Shown one piece after another: positions 1 through 6,156 of a stretch of DNA of 8,201 nucleotides (position 1 is its first letter; every line of letters starts with the position of its first letter). The stretch is taken from NCBI GenBank assembly GCA_044337585.1, contig JBIINH010000097.1:1-8201 (forward strand). Direction: 5' to 3'. Both the position numbers and the translations under genes were made by a program. This DNA is from CAYSBE01 sp044337585 (lineage in GTDB: Bacteria; Bacteroidota; Bacteroidia; UKL13-3). The notes beneath the pieces were generated by a model. The model saw only the letters and a list, made by a program, of their open reading frames with translations, did not search any database and was not told the DNA's origin.

Positions 1-265
1 ACACAAATAAATCCTCTAAATACAATCCCTTTTTTGATCGAAAGGTGGAAAAATTATAAAAATAAAGAGCAAAACCTACCGCCAAATTTTCTTCGAATGC
101 TATTATTGCATGGGCTGATGGCGTCTTACCAAAAAGATTCTCAGTTAGCATACTGGTTGTTGTTTCTACCTCATGCGACAATTTTTCATATTCTGCTATC
201 CCTTTAATAAATGCTAAAATCAACGGAACATCTTTTAGTGTTGCTTGTTGGATGCTTAAATACAT
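1..265 (-). CDS. GNAT-family N-acetyltransferase, N-terminal part (cut by window edge)
   Basis: Reading leftward from the ATG at 265-263 gives 88 uninterrupted residues that run off the left edge. The protein begins MYLSIQQATLKDVPLILAFI and continues with a GIAEYEKLSHEV segment and, near the edge, FALYFYNFSTF...GLYLEDLFV. This is the start of a GNAT acetyltransferase of the diamine/thialysine acetyltransferase-like type, where the first strand-helix (I..A...D...I..FI..LAEYE) is followed by strands ending in YLEDLFV. The family transfers acetyl from acetyl-CoA to an amine; the substrate here is unknown. The acetyl-CoA-binding motif (R/QxxGxG/A) should lie just beyond the window and cannot be checked. 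The start overlaps the stop of the upstream secreted-protein gene by one base (TAATG), which suggests coupled translation. Family is confident from similarity to remembered members; specificity is not. Confidence 0.85.
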   Translation of the reverse strand, partial: MYLSIQQATLKDVPLILAFIKGIAEYEKLSHEVETTTSMLTENLFGKTPSAHAIIAFEENLAVGFALYFYNFSTFRSKKGLYLEDLFV

Positions 266-774
266 TAGTTGTTTAGTTTAAATAACACACTTGTGCGCTT
301 TACCTTGATGGGTTGTGCTCCATTTTTTGCTTCCAATTCAAATTCGAAATCAACCTTCCAAAATCCGTTGCTCATTCTGATCATGGTTATTTTTCCATCG
401 GTAACTTTGTGATAACCTCTATCTAAACAGAAACAACTTTTTAGAAAATAGGCGTTAGCTGCTATTAAGTCTTTGCCTGTTAATACGATTTTCTTATTGG
501 TAGTTGGTTTTATTTGCCATACAAACGTTTCTGAAACCTCATCATCTGCAACCTCAGCATATTCTGGTGCGCTGTATCTATGTTCAAACAACCAATTGTC
601 GCCTGCTTTCCATTCTGGATTAAACTGGCCAGAATCTGATGCATATTGAAAAATAATTTGTTGCTTTTGCATCCAAGTTGTGCTGTGCTTACCCGGATTA
701 AATGTCATGGATTGTCCAAATATATTTTGAACAAAAATACCAAACACAAATACACTTGTAGTTATCAATTTCAT
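265..774 (-). CDS. Small secreted protein of unknown function (169 aa)
   Basis: I do not recognise this family. The ATG at 774-772 opens a protein with a typical Sec signal peptide: MK, then a hydrophobic stretch to about residue 18, with likely cleavage in IFG-Q near residue 20. There is no lipobox cysteine, so it is probably periplasmic or exported rather than a lipoprotein. The mature part, about 149 residues, has no further membrane segment. Aromatic residues alternate with polar ones (for example FVWQIKP, MIRMSNGFWKVDFEFELEA), suggesting a mostly beta-strand fold. Two close cysteines sit at 114 and 116 (SCFC). The start region is A-rich with no Shine-Dalgarno sequence. It lies 36 nt after folC and overlaps the GNAT gene by one base, so it is probably co-transcribed with both. 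No function is assigned; a lipocalin-like or other small beta-barrel fold is only a guess. Confidence 0.8.
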   Translation of the reverse strand: MKLITTSVFVFGIFVQNIFGQSMTFNPGKHSTTWMQKQQIIFQYASDSGQFNPEWKAGDNWLFEHRYSAPEYAEVADDEVSETFVWQIKPTTNKKIVLTGKDLIAANAYFLKSCFCLDRGYHKVTDGKITMIRMSNGFWKVDFEFELEAKNGAQPIKVKRTSVLFKLNN

Positions 775-810
775 GTCTTTTTTTTATAAATAACTTAGTT
801 TCTTATTGAA

Positions 811-2106
811 TTAACAAATTTCTGCTACAACAAATGTGCTTCCACCAACGAATATTAAGTCATGAGGGGTTGCTTGAAGCTTTGCTGCTTCGAGTGCTAA
901 ATTAACTGAGCTGTAAATATTTCCATATAAATCAAACAACTTTGCTTTTGCGGCTAACTCTTGAGCTGGCATTGCCCTTGGCATATCAGCATTGCAAAAA
1001 TAATACGTTGCAGATGTTGGCAAAAGCGATAAAACCTTATCAATATCTTTATCCTTAACCATGCCAATAACCATATGCAATTTCTCAAAATGTAGAGAAT
1101 GTAGTTGTTTCATCACCAACTCTATTCCATTTACATTATGTGCAGTGTCGCAAATAATAAATGGCGATTGAGATAGTTTTTGCCAGCGGCCCAAAAGACC
1201 TGTTAAGGCAATAACTTCAACTAATCCGTTTCTGATATGTTTTTCAGTAATGGCATAACCTTTTTTTTGCAATTGCATCACTGCCGATAAAACAGTTTGT
1301 ATATTGTTTTTCTGATACGCTCCACGTAATTGTAAATGTAATTTTTCCAGGAAAACACCATTACTTAATTGAATATCGCATTCTGTTGAAGCATCTATTC
1401 TCGTTACAAAATTTATCACCTCAGCTTCTTCTTCAGCAAAAAATATTGGTGCATTAATTTCAACAGCTTTATTGATAAATAAGGATTGGGTTTCGAGATG
1501 TGTTTCGCCAATTACTACAGGAATTTGATGCTTAATAATGCCTGCTTTTTCCATTGCAATTTTTTCCAAGGTATCGCCCAACAAATCCATATGATCCCAA
1601 CCAATATTAGTAATAATGGACAATTCGGGAACAATAATATTGGTGCTATCAAGCCTGCCACCTAATCCAGTTTCAATTACAGCAATATCAACTTGATGTT
1701 GTTTAAATAAATGAAATGCCAAACCAACTGTCCATTCAAAAAATGAGGGATTAATAGGTTCAAAAACTTGTTTGTATTCATTTACAAAATTAATCACCTC
1801 AACTTCCGAAATCATTTCACCATTGATTCGAATGCGCTCTCTAAAATCTTTGAGGTGCGGTGACGTGTATAAACCTGTTTTGTATCCTGCCGATTGTAAA
1901 ATAGATGCAAGCATGTGTGATGTAGATCCTTTACCATTAGTACCTGCAACATGTATAGTTTTTAAAAGCTGATGAGGATTTCCCAGTTCATTACAAAGAG
2001 CAATGGTATTGGTTAAGTCTGCTTTGTATGCAGCAGCACCAATGCGTGTAAACATGGGCAACTTGGCAAACAAGTAGTCAAGGGTTTGCTTATAGCTTGT
2101 AAACAC
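811..2106 (-). CDS. folC: Bifunctional folylpolyglutamate synthase / dihydrofolate synthase FolC
   Basis: This cytoplasmic Mur-ligase-family enzyme adds glutamate to dihydropteroate and to reduced folates, using ATP. The 431-residue length is normal. Visible motifs are the P-loop HVAGTNGKGST (residues 52-62), YTSPHLKDFRERIRING (80-96), ETGLGGRLDSTN (145-156), TNIGWDHMDLLG (166-177), EKAGIIK (186-192, containing the lysine position that is carbamylated in the family), LRGAYQKNN (260-268) and the C-terminal-domain CDTAHNVNG (319-327). The start is GTG at 2106-2104. An in-frame TAA lies 12 nt upstream with no ATG between, and the next ATG (codon 18) would cut off the YLFAKLPMFTRIGAAAY segment expected at the FolC N-terminus. 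The gene starts 2 nt after the tonB stop, so it probably depends on translation of that gene. Whether it has both activities or only one cannot be read from sequence. Confidence 0.96.
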   Translation of the reverse strand: MFTSYKQTLDYLFAKLPMFTRIGAAAYKADLTNTIALCNELGNPHQLLKTIHVAGTNGKGSTSHMLASILQSAGYKTGLYTSPHLKDFRERIRINGEMISEVEVINFVNEYKQVFEPINPSFFEWTVGLAFHLFKQHQVDIAVIETGLGGRLDSTNIIVPELSIITNIGWDHMDLLGDTLEKIAMEKAGIIKHQIPVVIGETHLETQSLFINKAVEINAPIFFAEEEAEVINFVTRIDASTECDIQLSNGVFLEKLHLQLRGAYQKNNIQTVLSAVMQLQKKGYAITEKHIRNGLVEVIALTGLLGRWQKLSQSPFIICDTAHNVNGIELVMKQLHSLHFEKLHMVIGMVKDKDIDKVLSLLPTSATYYFCNADMPRAMPAQELAAKAKLFDLYGNIYSSVNLALEAAKLQATPHDLIFVGGSTFVVAEIC

Positions 2107-2108
2107 AA

Positions 2109-2930
2109 CTATGGCTTAAATTGGAAATTAATTGTTATGGTTCCGAACTGCTCTTCAGGCCCATCTGGTTTTGCAGAGAATTTCGCATCAAGTGCTCCTT
2201 GTTTGGCTTTTTCCCACAACACACTACTTGATGTAGTTGTGCCTTTCTGTCCAGGTGTTGCTTTAATCACACGACCATTTCTATCTACTACAACCAATAC
2301 CACTACTTTTCCAGTTTCTTTAGAATTATCCTCGATGGTTGGTCTTCGCAACATACCTCTACCAGCAAGATTGTAGTTGCCCCAACCATCTCCATTACCA
2401 GTTCCTCCGCCAGTTCCACCTTTTCCGTCTCCTATACCATTTCCATCAGGACTACCATTTGGCACTCCATTGGGATTGCCTTCATTCCCTGGAATATCAC
2501 CATCGCCAGAACCAGATGCCGAGGCATTATTGGATTTCTTTTTAAAGATTGCCCGCTGATCAACCGTACGTGGTTGTTCTACCGGTTCAACTTTTGTGGG
2601 TTTTACGGCTTCTGTCTTTTTCTTCGGCTTCTCTACAGCTTTCACTTCGGGTGCCTCTTCAATATCTTGGGTTGCTATTTGTTCTTCTGCATCAGGTGTA
2701 GGTGGCGTAGTCGGCATGGGTTCTTCTACAGGAACCGGACTTGGCCCTCCCATATCAGGTTGACCTTGGCTCATACTTAGCTCCATTCCTCCGTATTCAA
2801 TTGGAGGATCCGGAGGCATAAGCATTATCCAGAATAACAATATCAATAAGAGTACATGTATCACTACAGTTACAGCAGTAGCGATACGTTTGTACTTTAT
2901 TTCATTTTGATATGTTATGACTGTATTCAT
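2109..2930 (-). CDS. TonB-family energy transducer
   Basis: This is an inner-membrane-anchored periplasmic protein expected to carry proton-motive-force energy from an ExbB/ExbD motor to outer-membrane TonB-dependent receptors. The 273 residues are arranged as a short basic cytoplasmic N-terminus (1-15), one transmembrane helix (about 16-38), a Pro/Glu-rich then Lys/Pro-rich periplasmic spacer (39-122), a Gly/Asn/Asp-rich linker (about 137-186), and a TonB C-terminal-like domain (about 200-273). That last domain shows the Bacteroidota pattern: GKVVVLVVVDRNGRVIKATPG, KGTTTSSS, AKQGALDAKFSAKPDGPEEQ and GTITINFQFKP. It lacks the tyrosine-proline signature of proteobacterial TonB, so the symbol tonB is left open. 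It follows exbD by 3 nt and precedes folC by 2 nt. The class is well supported; the receptor it serves is unknown. Confidence 0.9.
   Translation of the reverse strand: MNTVITYQNEIKYKRIATAVTVVIHVLLLILLFWIMLMPPDPPIEYGGMELSMSQGQPDMGGPSPVPVEEPMPTTPPTPDAEEQIATQDIEEAPEVKAVEKPKKKTEAVKPTKVEPVEQPRTVDQRAIFKKKSNNASASGSGDGDIPGNEGNPNGVPNGSPDGNGIGDGKGGTGGGTGNGDGWGNYNLAGRGMLRRPTIEDNSKETGKVVVLVVVDRNGRVIKATPGQKGTTTSSSVLWEKAKQGALDAKFSAKPDGPEEQFGTITINFQFKP
2373..2522 (-). other. Gly/Asn/Asp-rich low-complexity linker within the TonB-family protein
   Basis: Codons 137-186 encode about 50 residues that are mostly Gly, Asn, Asp, Pro and Ser, in short irregular units such as GSGDGD, NPNG and GTGNGDG. The DNA is not an exact tandem repeat, so this is a protein low-complexity segment rather than a microsatellite. 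It separates the Lys/Pro-rich spacer from the C-terminal domain and probably acts as a flexible tether across the periplasm. Confidence 0.8.
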
Positions 2931-2933
2931 ATT

Positions 2934-3332
2934 CTACTCAGGCTGTGTTGCTAAAACGACTTTTGCCTTCATATTATTACATGCCTGCATCACAAAAACC
3001 AAATGTTCTACAGCAACAGCTTTGTCAATGCTCAAAGAAACTACAGGATCGATAGCGTTGGTTGCGGCAATAGATGATCCCAAAGAAGATTCCAAGGCTT
3101 CGCGTTGCACTTCAATGCCTTCAATATAATATTTTAAATCTGAAGTAACCGAAACGGACAGGCTTGTTTTGGTTGTTACTTGCGAGTTGGCTTTAGGCAA
3201 TGATACTTTAATTGCATTTGGGCTAACAAGTGTAGATGTAATCATAAAAAATATGAGCAACAAAAACACCAAATCCGTCATAGATGCCATGTTAAAGTCA
3301 GGCTTTACTTTTGTTCTTCTTTTAAACGGCAT
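2934..3332 (-). CDS. exbD: ExbD/TolR-family biopolymer transport protein
   Basis: This is the small single-span subunit of an ExbB-ExbD (TolQ-TolR-like) proton motor. The 132-residue length is typical. A basic N-terminus (MPFKRRTKVKPDFNMASMTD) leads into one transmembrane helix (about 19-37), followed by a periplasmic domain of about 95 residues. Asp20, at the start of the helix in MTDLVFLLLIFFMI, matches the conserved membrane aspartate that carries protons in the family. The segment V-SLPKANSQ after the helix is also typical. The start is ATG at 3332-3330, 11 nt after the exbB-like stop, and the stop is 3 nt before the tonB-like gene, so translation of the three is probably coupled. It could serve a Tol-like rather than Ton-like system, but the adjacent TonB-family gene favours Ton. 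Confidence 0.93.
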   Translation of the reverse strand: MPFKRRTKVKPDFNMASMTDLVFLLLIFFMITSTLVSPNAIKVSLPKANSQVTTKTSLSVSVTSDLKYYIEGIEVQREALESSLGSSIAATNAIDPVVSLSIDKAVAVEHLVFVMQACNNMKAKVVLATQPE

Positions 3333-3343
3333 ATGCTGTGTGA

Positions 3344-4030
3344 TTAAGCAGGATCTTGAAGTAAATCAATAAATTCAACCGAAGTAGCTTCCATTTGATG
3401 AACAATTTTTTCAATCATGGTGGTAAGTTGATTATAAGCGATGTATGCAAATATACCAATAATCAAACCTGCTACTGTTGTAACCAATGCTTCATAAATA
3501 CCTCCTGCAAGTAAACTCACGGTTAGGTTTGCACCTGCTTGCGACATATTATAAAATGCAGTAACCATACCTGTAACCGTTCCTAAAAAACCCAGCATAG
3601 GTGCTGCTCCTGAAACGGTTGCTAACGTAGGCATTAATTTTTCCAACTTATTGATTTCAATATTTCCTGAATTTTGAATGGAGGTGTTGATATCCTGAAG
3701 CGGCTTTCCTATTCTCGAGATTCCTTTGCCCAACATACGTGCAATGGGTGAATCCGTTCGATCACATAAAGCTTTTGCGCCTTTAATATTTCCACTGAGA
3801 ACCATGTCTTTAATGTTTGCCATAAAATTAGCATCCAGCTTGTTTGCTTTTTTCAGAGTCAGGTACCTCTCAACGGTAATATAAACGGATATCACACTTA
3901 AAATAGCAAGTGGAATCATTATGGGTCCCCCTTTAAGTACAAGGGAAAATAAATTCATTGACTCTGCTTGTGAATCCTGTGCTGCAGCAGTAACTGCTTG
4001 CTCGGTAATTTGCAAAATAATATGGGTCAT
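3344..4030 (-). CDS. exbB: MotA/TolQ/ExbB-family proton channel protein
   Basis: This is the multi-span channel subunit of the Ton-type motor; its family forms an oligomer around the ExbD helices and conducts protons. The 228 residues contain an N-terminal periplasmic segment (1-33), TM1 (about 36-54), a cytoplasmic domain (55-132), TM2 (about 134-160, with GAAPMLGFLGTVTGMVTAF) and TM3 (about 176-200, with GGIYEALVTTVAGLIIGIFAYIAYN). Thr151 and Thr185 fall at the positions of the channel threonines Thr148 and Thr181 of E. coli ExbB, and Glu180 matches its TM3 glutamate. The chosen ATG at 4030 has an A-rich upstream region (AAAAACAACAACT) and no Shine-Dalgarno sequence. A shorter start at Met25 is possible but would remove the periplasmic N-terminus. 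It heads the leftward operon. No clear TAnnTTTG element faces it. Confidence 0.93.
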   Translation of the reverse strand: MTHIILQITEQAVTAAAQDSQAESMNLFSLVLKGGPIMIPLAILSVISVYITVERYLTLKKANKLDANFMANIKDMVLSGNIKGAKALCDRTDSPIARMLGKGISRIGKPLQDINTSIQNSGNIEINKLEKLMPTLATVSGAAPMLGFLGTVTGMVTAFYNMSQAGANLTVSLLAGGIYEALVTTVAGLIIGIFAYIAYNQLTTMIEKIVHQMEATSVEFIDLLQDPA

Positions 4031-4034
4031 AGTT

Positions 4035-4059
4035 GTTGTTTTTCAGTTAGCTAAACAAC
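4035..4059 (-). promoter_or_regulatory. Possible hairpin in the exbB-like 5' leader
   Basis: The arm GTTGTTT at 4035-4041 and its exact complement AAACAAC at 4053-4059 could form a 7-bp stem with an 11-nt loop, ending 4 nt before the exbB-like ATG. The loop region also contains the palindrome TTAGCTAA at 4047-4054, which competes with the stem. The stem is AT-rich and has no U-tract, so it is not a terminator. Any effect on initiation is speculative. Confidence 0.25.
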
Positions 4060-4200
4060 GCTTTCTAACTCATTATTGATACAGGCATTTAACCACATTT
4101 TATAAAGATGTACTAAATGGTATACGTTTAGATAAAAGCTACTATTAAGAAAAGCACGACTAGGTCAATTTAGGATACGCAAAAGCTGGTGTGTAATGCC

Positions 4201-4208
4201 TATATTTG
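4201..4208 (+). promoter_or_regulatory. Bacteroidota -7 promoter element for the ABC-F gene (TATATTTG)
   Basis: TATATTTG matches the TAnnTTTG -7 consensus of the Bacteroidota primary sigma factor exactly and is followed by CCGCGCAATT and then the ABC-F ATG at 4219. I see no clear TTG-type -33 element at the usual distance upstream. If it is used, transcription would begin within a few bases of the start codon. That makes ATG at 4219 the real start and rules out the upstream in-frame GTG at 4189. Confidence 0.65.
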
Positions 4209-4218
4209 CCGCGCAATT

Positions 4219-6144
4219 ATGATTTCTATAAACAACCTCTCATTTGATTTTGGCGGACGATCTTTGTATCAAAATGCCAACTGGCACATAAAGCCAAATG
4301 AACGTATCGGTTTAATCGGACTTAACGGAACCGGAAAATCAACCTTACTCAGGATGATAAATGGTGAATACCAGCCGTCCGAAGGCAGTATTGCCAAACC
4401 CCGAGACCTCACCATTGGATTTTTAAACCAAGACCAACTTTCTTTTGAAAGTGATGATACCATCCTTAACGTTGCCCTAACTGCATTTGCAGATGCGCTG
4501 AAATTGGAAAAAGAAATTGAAGATATCTTAAAGAAAATGGAAACTGACCATTCTGATGAAATCATTCAATTATTAAGTGATAAGCAAGAAGCGTTTGAAC
4601 ATTTGGATGGCTACAACCTTCATCATAAAACAGAAAAAGTATTGGAAGGTCTTGGATTCTCTACTGAACAATTACAGCATCCTTATAAAAAGTTTTCGGG
4701 AGGGTGGCGCATGAGGGTAATGTTGGCAAAACTGCTTTTGCAAAATCCAAATTTACTGATGCTGGATGAACCAACCAATCACTTAGACTTACCAACCATT
4801 CAGTGGCTTGAAGATTACCTCAGAAGCTATGACGGTACAGTAATAGTTGTTTCTCATGATAGGGAGTTTTTAGATCGTATGGTAAGTAAAATAGTAGAGG
4901 TTTCTTTGCAACGCATAACTGAATATCCGGGCAACTACAGCAAATACCTTGATTCAAAATCATTGCGTACCGAACAGCACCAGCGTGAATATGAAAACCA
5001 ACAAGATTTTATCAGGCAGCAACAACGGTTAATTGATCGTTTTAAAGCCAAGGCATCAAAGGCAAGTATGGCGCAAAGCAGGGTAAAAATGTTGGACAGA
5101 ATTGATAAAATTGAAGCCCCTGAAGATGATAACCGTGAAATAAATATTGATTTTAGGGTGGCTCGTAACAGTGGTAAAGTGGTGTGCGATTTGAAAGATG
5201 TTTCAAAAAGTTTTCCTGATATTGATATTGTAAAATTAGCCAATCGACAAATATTACGTGGTGATAAAATTGCCTTGATTGGTGCAAACGGAAAAGGAAA
5301 GTCTACTGTTCTTAGAATGATTGCCGGAACAGAATCGTTTGAAGGCGAAATTATAAAAGGACATAATGTGGAGCAAGCCTTTTATGCTCAGCACCAATTA
5401 GAGTCGCTGAATATGGAAAATGAAATCCTGGAGGAACTTAGGCAATATGGGGGAGATAGATCAGATACCGAATTAAGAACAATCCTTGGATGCTTTCTAT
5501 TTAATGGTGATGAAGTATTTAAGAAAATAAAAGTATTGTCCGGTGGTGAGAAAGCACGTGTAGCATTGGCTCGCACACTTTTGGCTGAAGCCAATTTTCA
5601 ACTTTTAGATGAGCCTACCAACCACCTTGATATTCGTTCAATCAATATCTTGATACAGGCGTTGCAAAAATATGAAGGCACATTTTTAGCGGTAAGTCAC
5701 GACCGTTTTTTCATATCACAAATCGCAAATAAAATTTGGTGGATTGAAGACCAAGAGTTAAAGGAATACCCTGGTACTTATGCTGAATATGAATATTGGA
5801 AAAACAAGCATGATGAAGAAGTTGCAAATAAATTGAGCAATCAATCGGCTCAAAATAAAAAACAAAAGCAAATCAAAGAAGAAACCGCTGTTAAAGACAA
5901 ACCTAAAAACAATGGCAATCGGTTGAAAGAACTGACAAAGCAATTTGAATTATTGGAGCAAGAAGTAGAGCATATCAAAAAAACCATTCTTGAGTTTGAG
6001 TTGAATTTTAGCCAACCTGAGATGGCTTCAAACCCCGATAAATTTAAAAAACTACAAACCGACTATAACCATAAAAAAGAAGAATTGCAATTAGCAGAAG
6101 AACGATACAATATTGTCTTTGAAGAATTGATGTCGTTGCAGTAA
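4219..6144 (+). CDS. ABC-F family ATPase (Uup/YdiF-like, ribosome-associated)
   Basis: This soluble protein has two ATP-binding cassettes and no transmembrane domain. ABC-F proteins bind the ribosomal E site and help translation; some protect against antibiotics. The 641 residues contain Walker A1 GLNGTGKST (34-42), signature 1 FSGGWRMRV (about 159-167), Walker B1 LLMLDEPTNHLD (179-190), H-switch SHDRE (212-216), and the charged interdomain linker that contacts tRNA (about 233-300). The second cassette has Walker A2 GANGKGKST (355-363), signature 2 LSGGEKARV (440-448), Walker B2 LLDEPTNHLD (462-471) and SHDRF (493-497). A Lys-rich stretch (about 546-572) and a C-terminal coiled coil (about 573-641) resemble the Uup/YdiF C-terminal domain. 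All ATPase motifs are intact. ATG 4219 is chosen because the motif MISINNLSFDFGGR starts the first cassette and a promoter element lies just upstream. A housekeeping translation role is likelier than resistance, by inference. Confidence 0.95.
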   Translation: MISINNLSFDFGGRSLYQNANWHIKPNERIGLIGLNGTGKSTLLRMINGEYQPSEGSIAKPRDLTIGFLNQDQLSFESDDTILNVALTAFADALKLEKEIEDILKKMETDHSDEIIQLLSDKQEAFEHLDGYNLHHKTEKVLEGLGFSTEQLQHPYKKFSGGWRMRVMLAKLLLQNPNLLMLDEPTNHLDLPTIQWLEDYLRSYDGTVIVVSHDREFLDRMVSKIVEVSLQRITEYPGNYSKYLDSKSLRTEQHQREYENQQDFIRQQQRLIDRFKAKASKASMAQSRVKMLDRIDKIEAPEDDNREINIDFRVARNSGKVVCDLKDVSKSFPDIDIVKLANRQILRGDKIALIGANGKGKSTVLRMIAGTESFEGEIIKGHNVEQAFYAQHQLESLNMENEILEELRQYGGDRSDTELRTILGCFLFNGDEVFKKIKVLSGGEKARVALARTLLAEANFQLLDEPTNHLDIRSINILIQALQKYEGTFLAVSHDRFFISQIANKIWWIEDQELKEYPGTYAEYEYWKNKHDEEVANKLSNQSAQNKKQKQIKEETAVKDKPKNNGNRLKELTKQFELLEQEVEHIKKTILEFELNFSQPEMASNPDKFKKLQTDYNHKKEELQLAEERYNIVFEELMSLQ

Positions 6145-6156
6145 ACTTTATTGAAT

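Larger units (their letters stand above)
4031..4218. other. Divergent intergenic region between exbB-like gene and ABC-F gene
   Basis: These 188 bases separate the leftward transport operon from the rightward ABC-F/QueA-like pair and should contain both promoters. The rightward one has a perfect TAnnTTTG element at 4201-4208. For the leftward one I find no CAAAnnTA (the reverse complement) on the plus strand anywhere in the region, so its promoter is degenerate or uses another sigma factor. I see no RNA gene or terminator here. Confidence 0.8.

Noticed and set aside
2377..2559. Proline-rich open frame on the plus strand inside the TonB-family gene
   Set aside because: It is the mirror of the Gly-rich linker (GGN and CCN codons complement each other) and has no start context or similarity of its own.
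4189..4218. In-frame GTG at 4189 that would add 10 residues to the ABC-F protein
   Set aside because: It lies upstream of the TATATTTG promoter element, the extra residues (CNAYICRAI) do not belong to the first cassette, and ATG 4219 gives the expected N-terminus.
4269..4565. Ser-rich open frame on the minus strand within the ABC-F gene, and similar frames at 4935-5243, 5388-5594 and 5758-5943
   Set aside because: All are antisense to intact ABC-F motifs and have compositions typical of shadow frames.
4219..6144. ABC-F gene as an antibiotic-resistance factor
   Set aside because: The Uup/YdiF-like layout with a C-terminal coiled coil, the housekeeping neighbours and the absence of a leader attenuator give no support for resistance.
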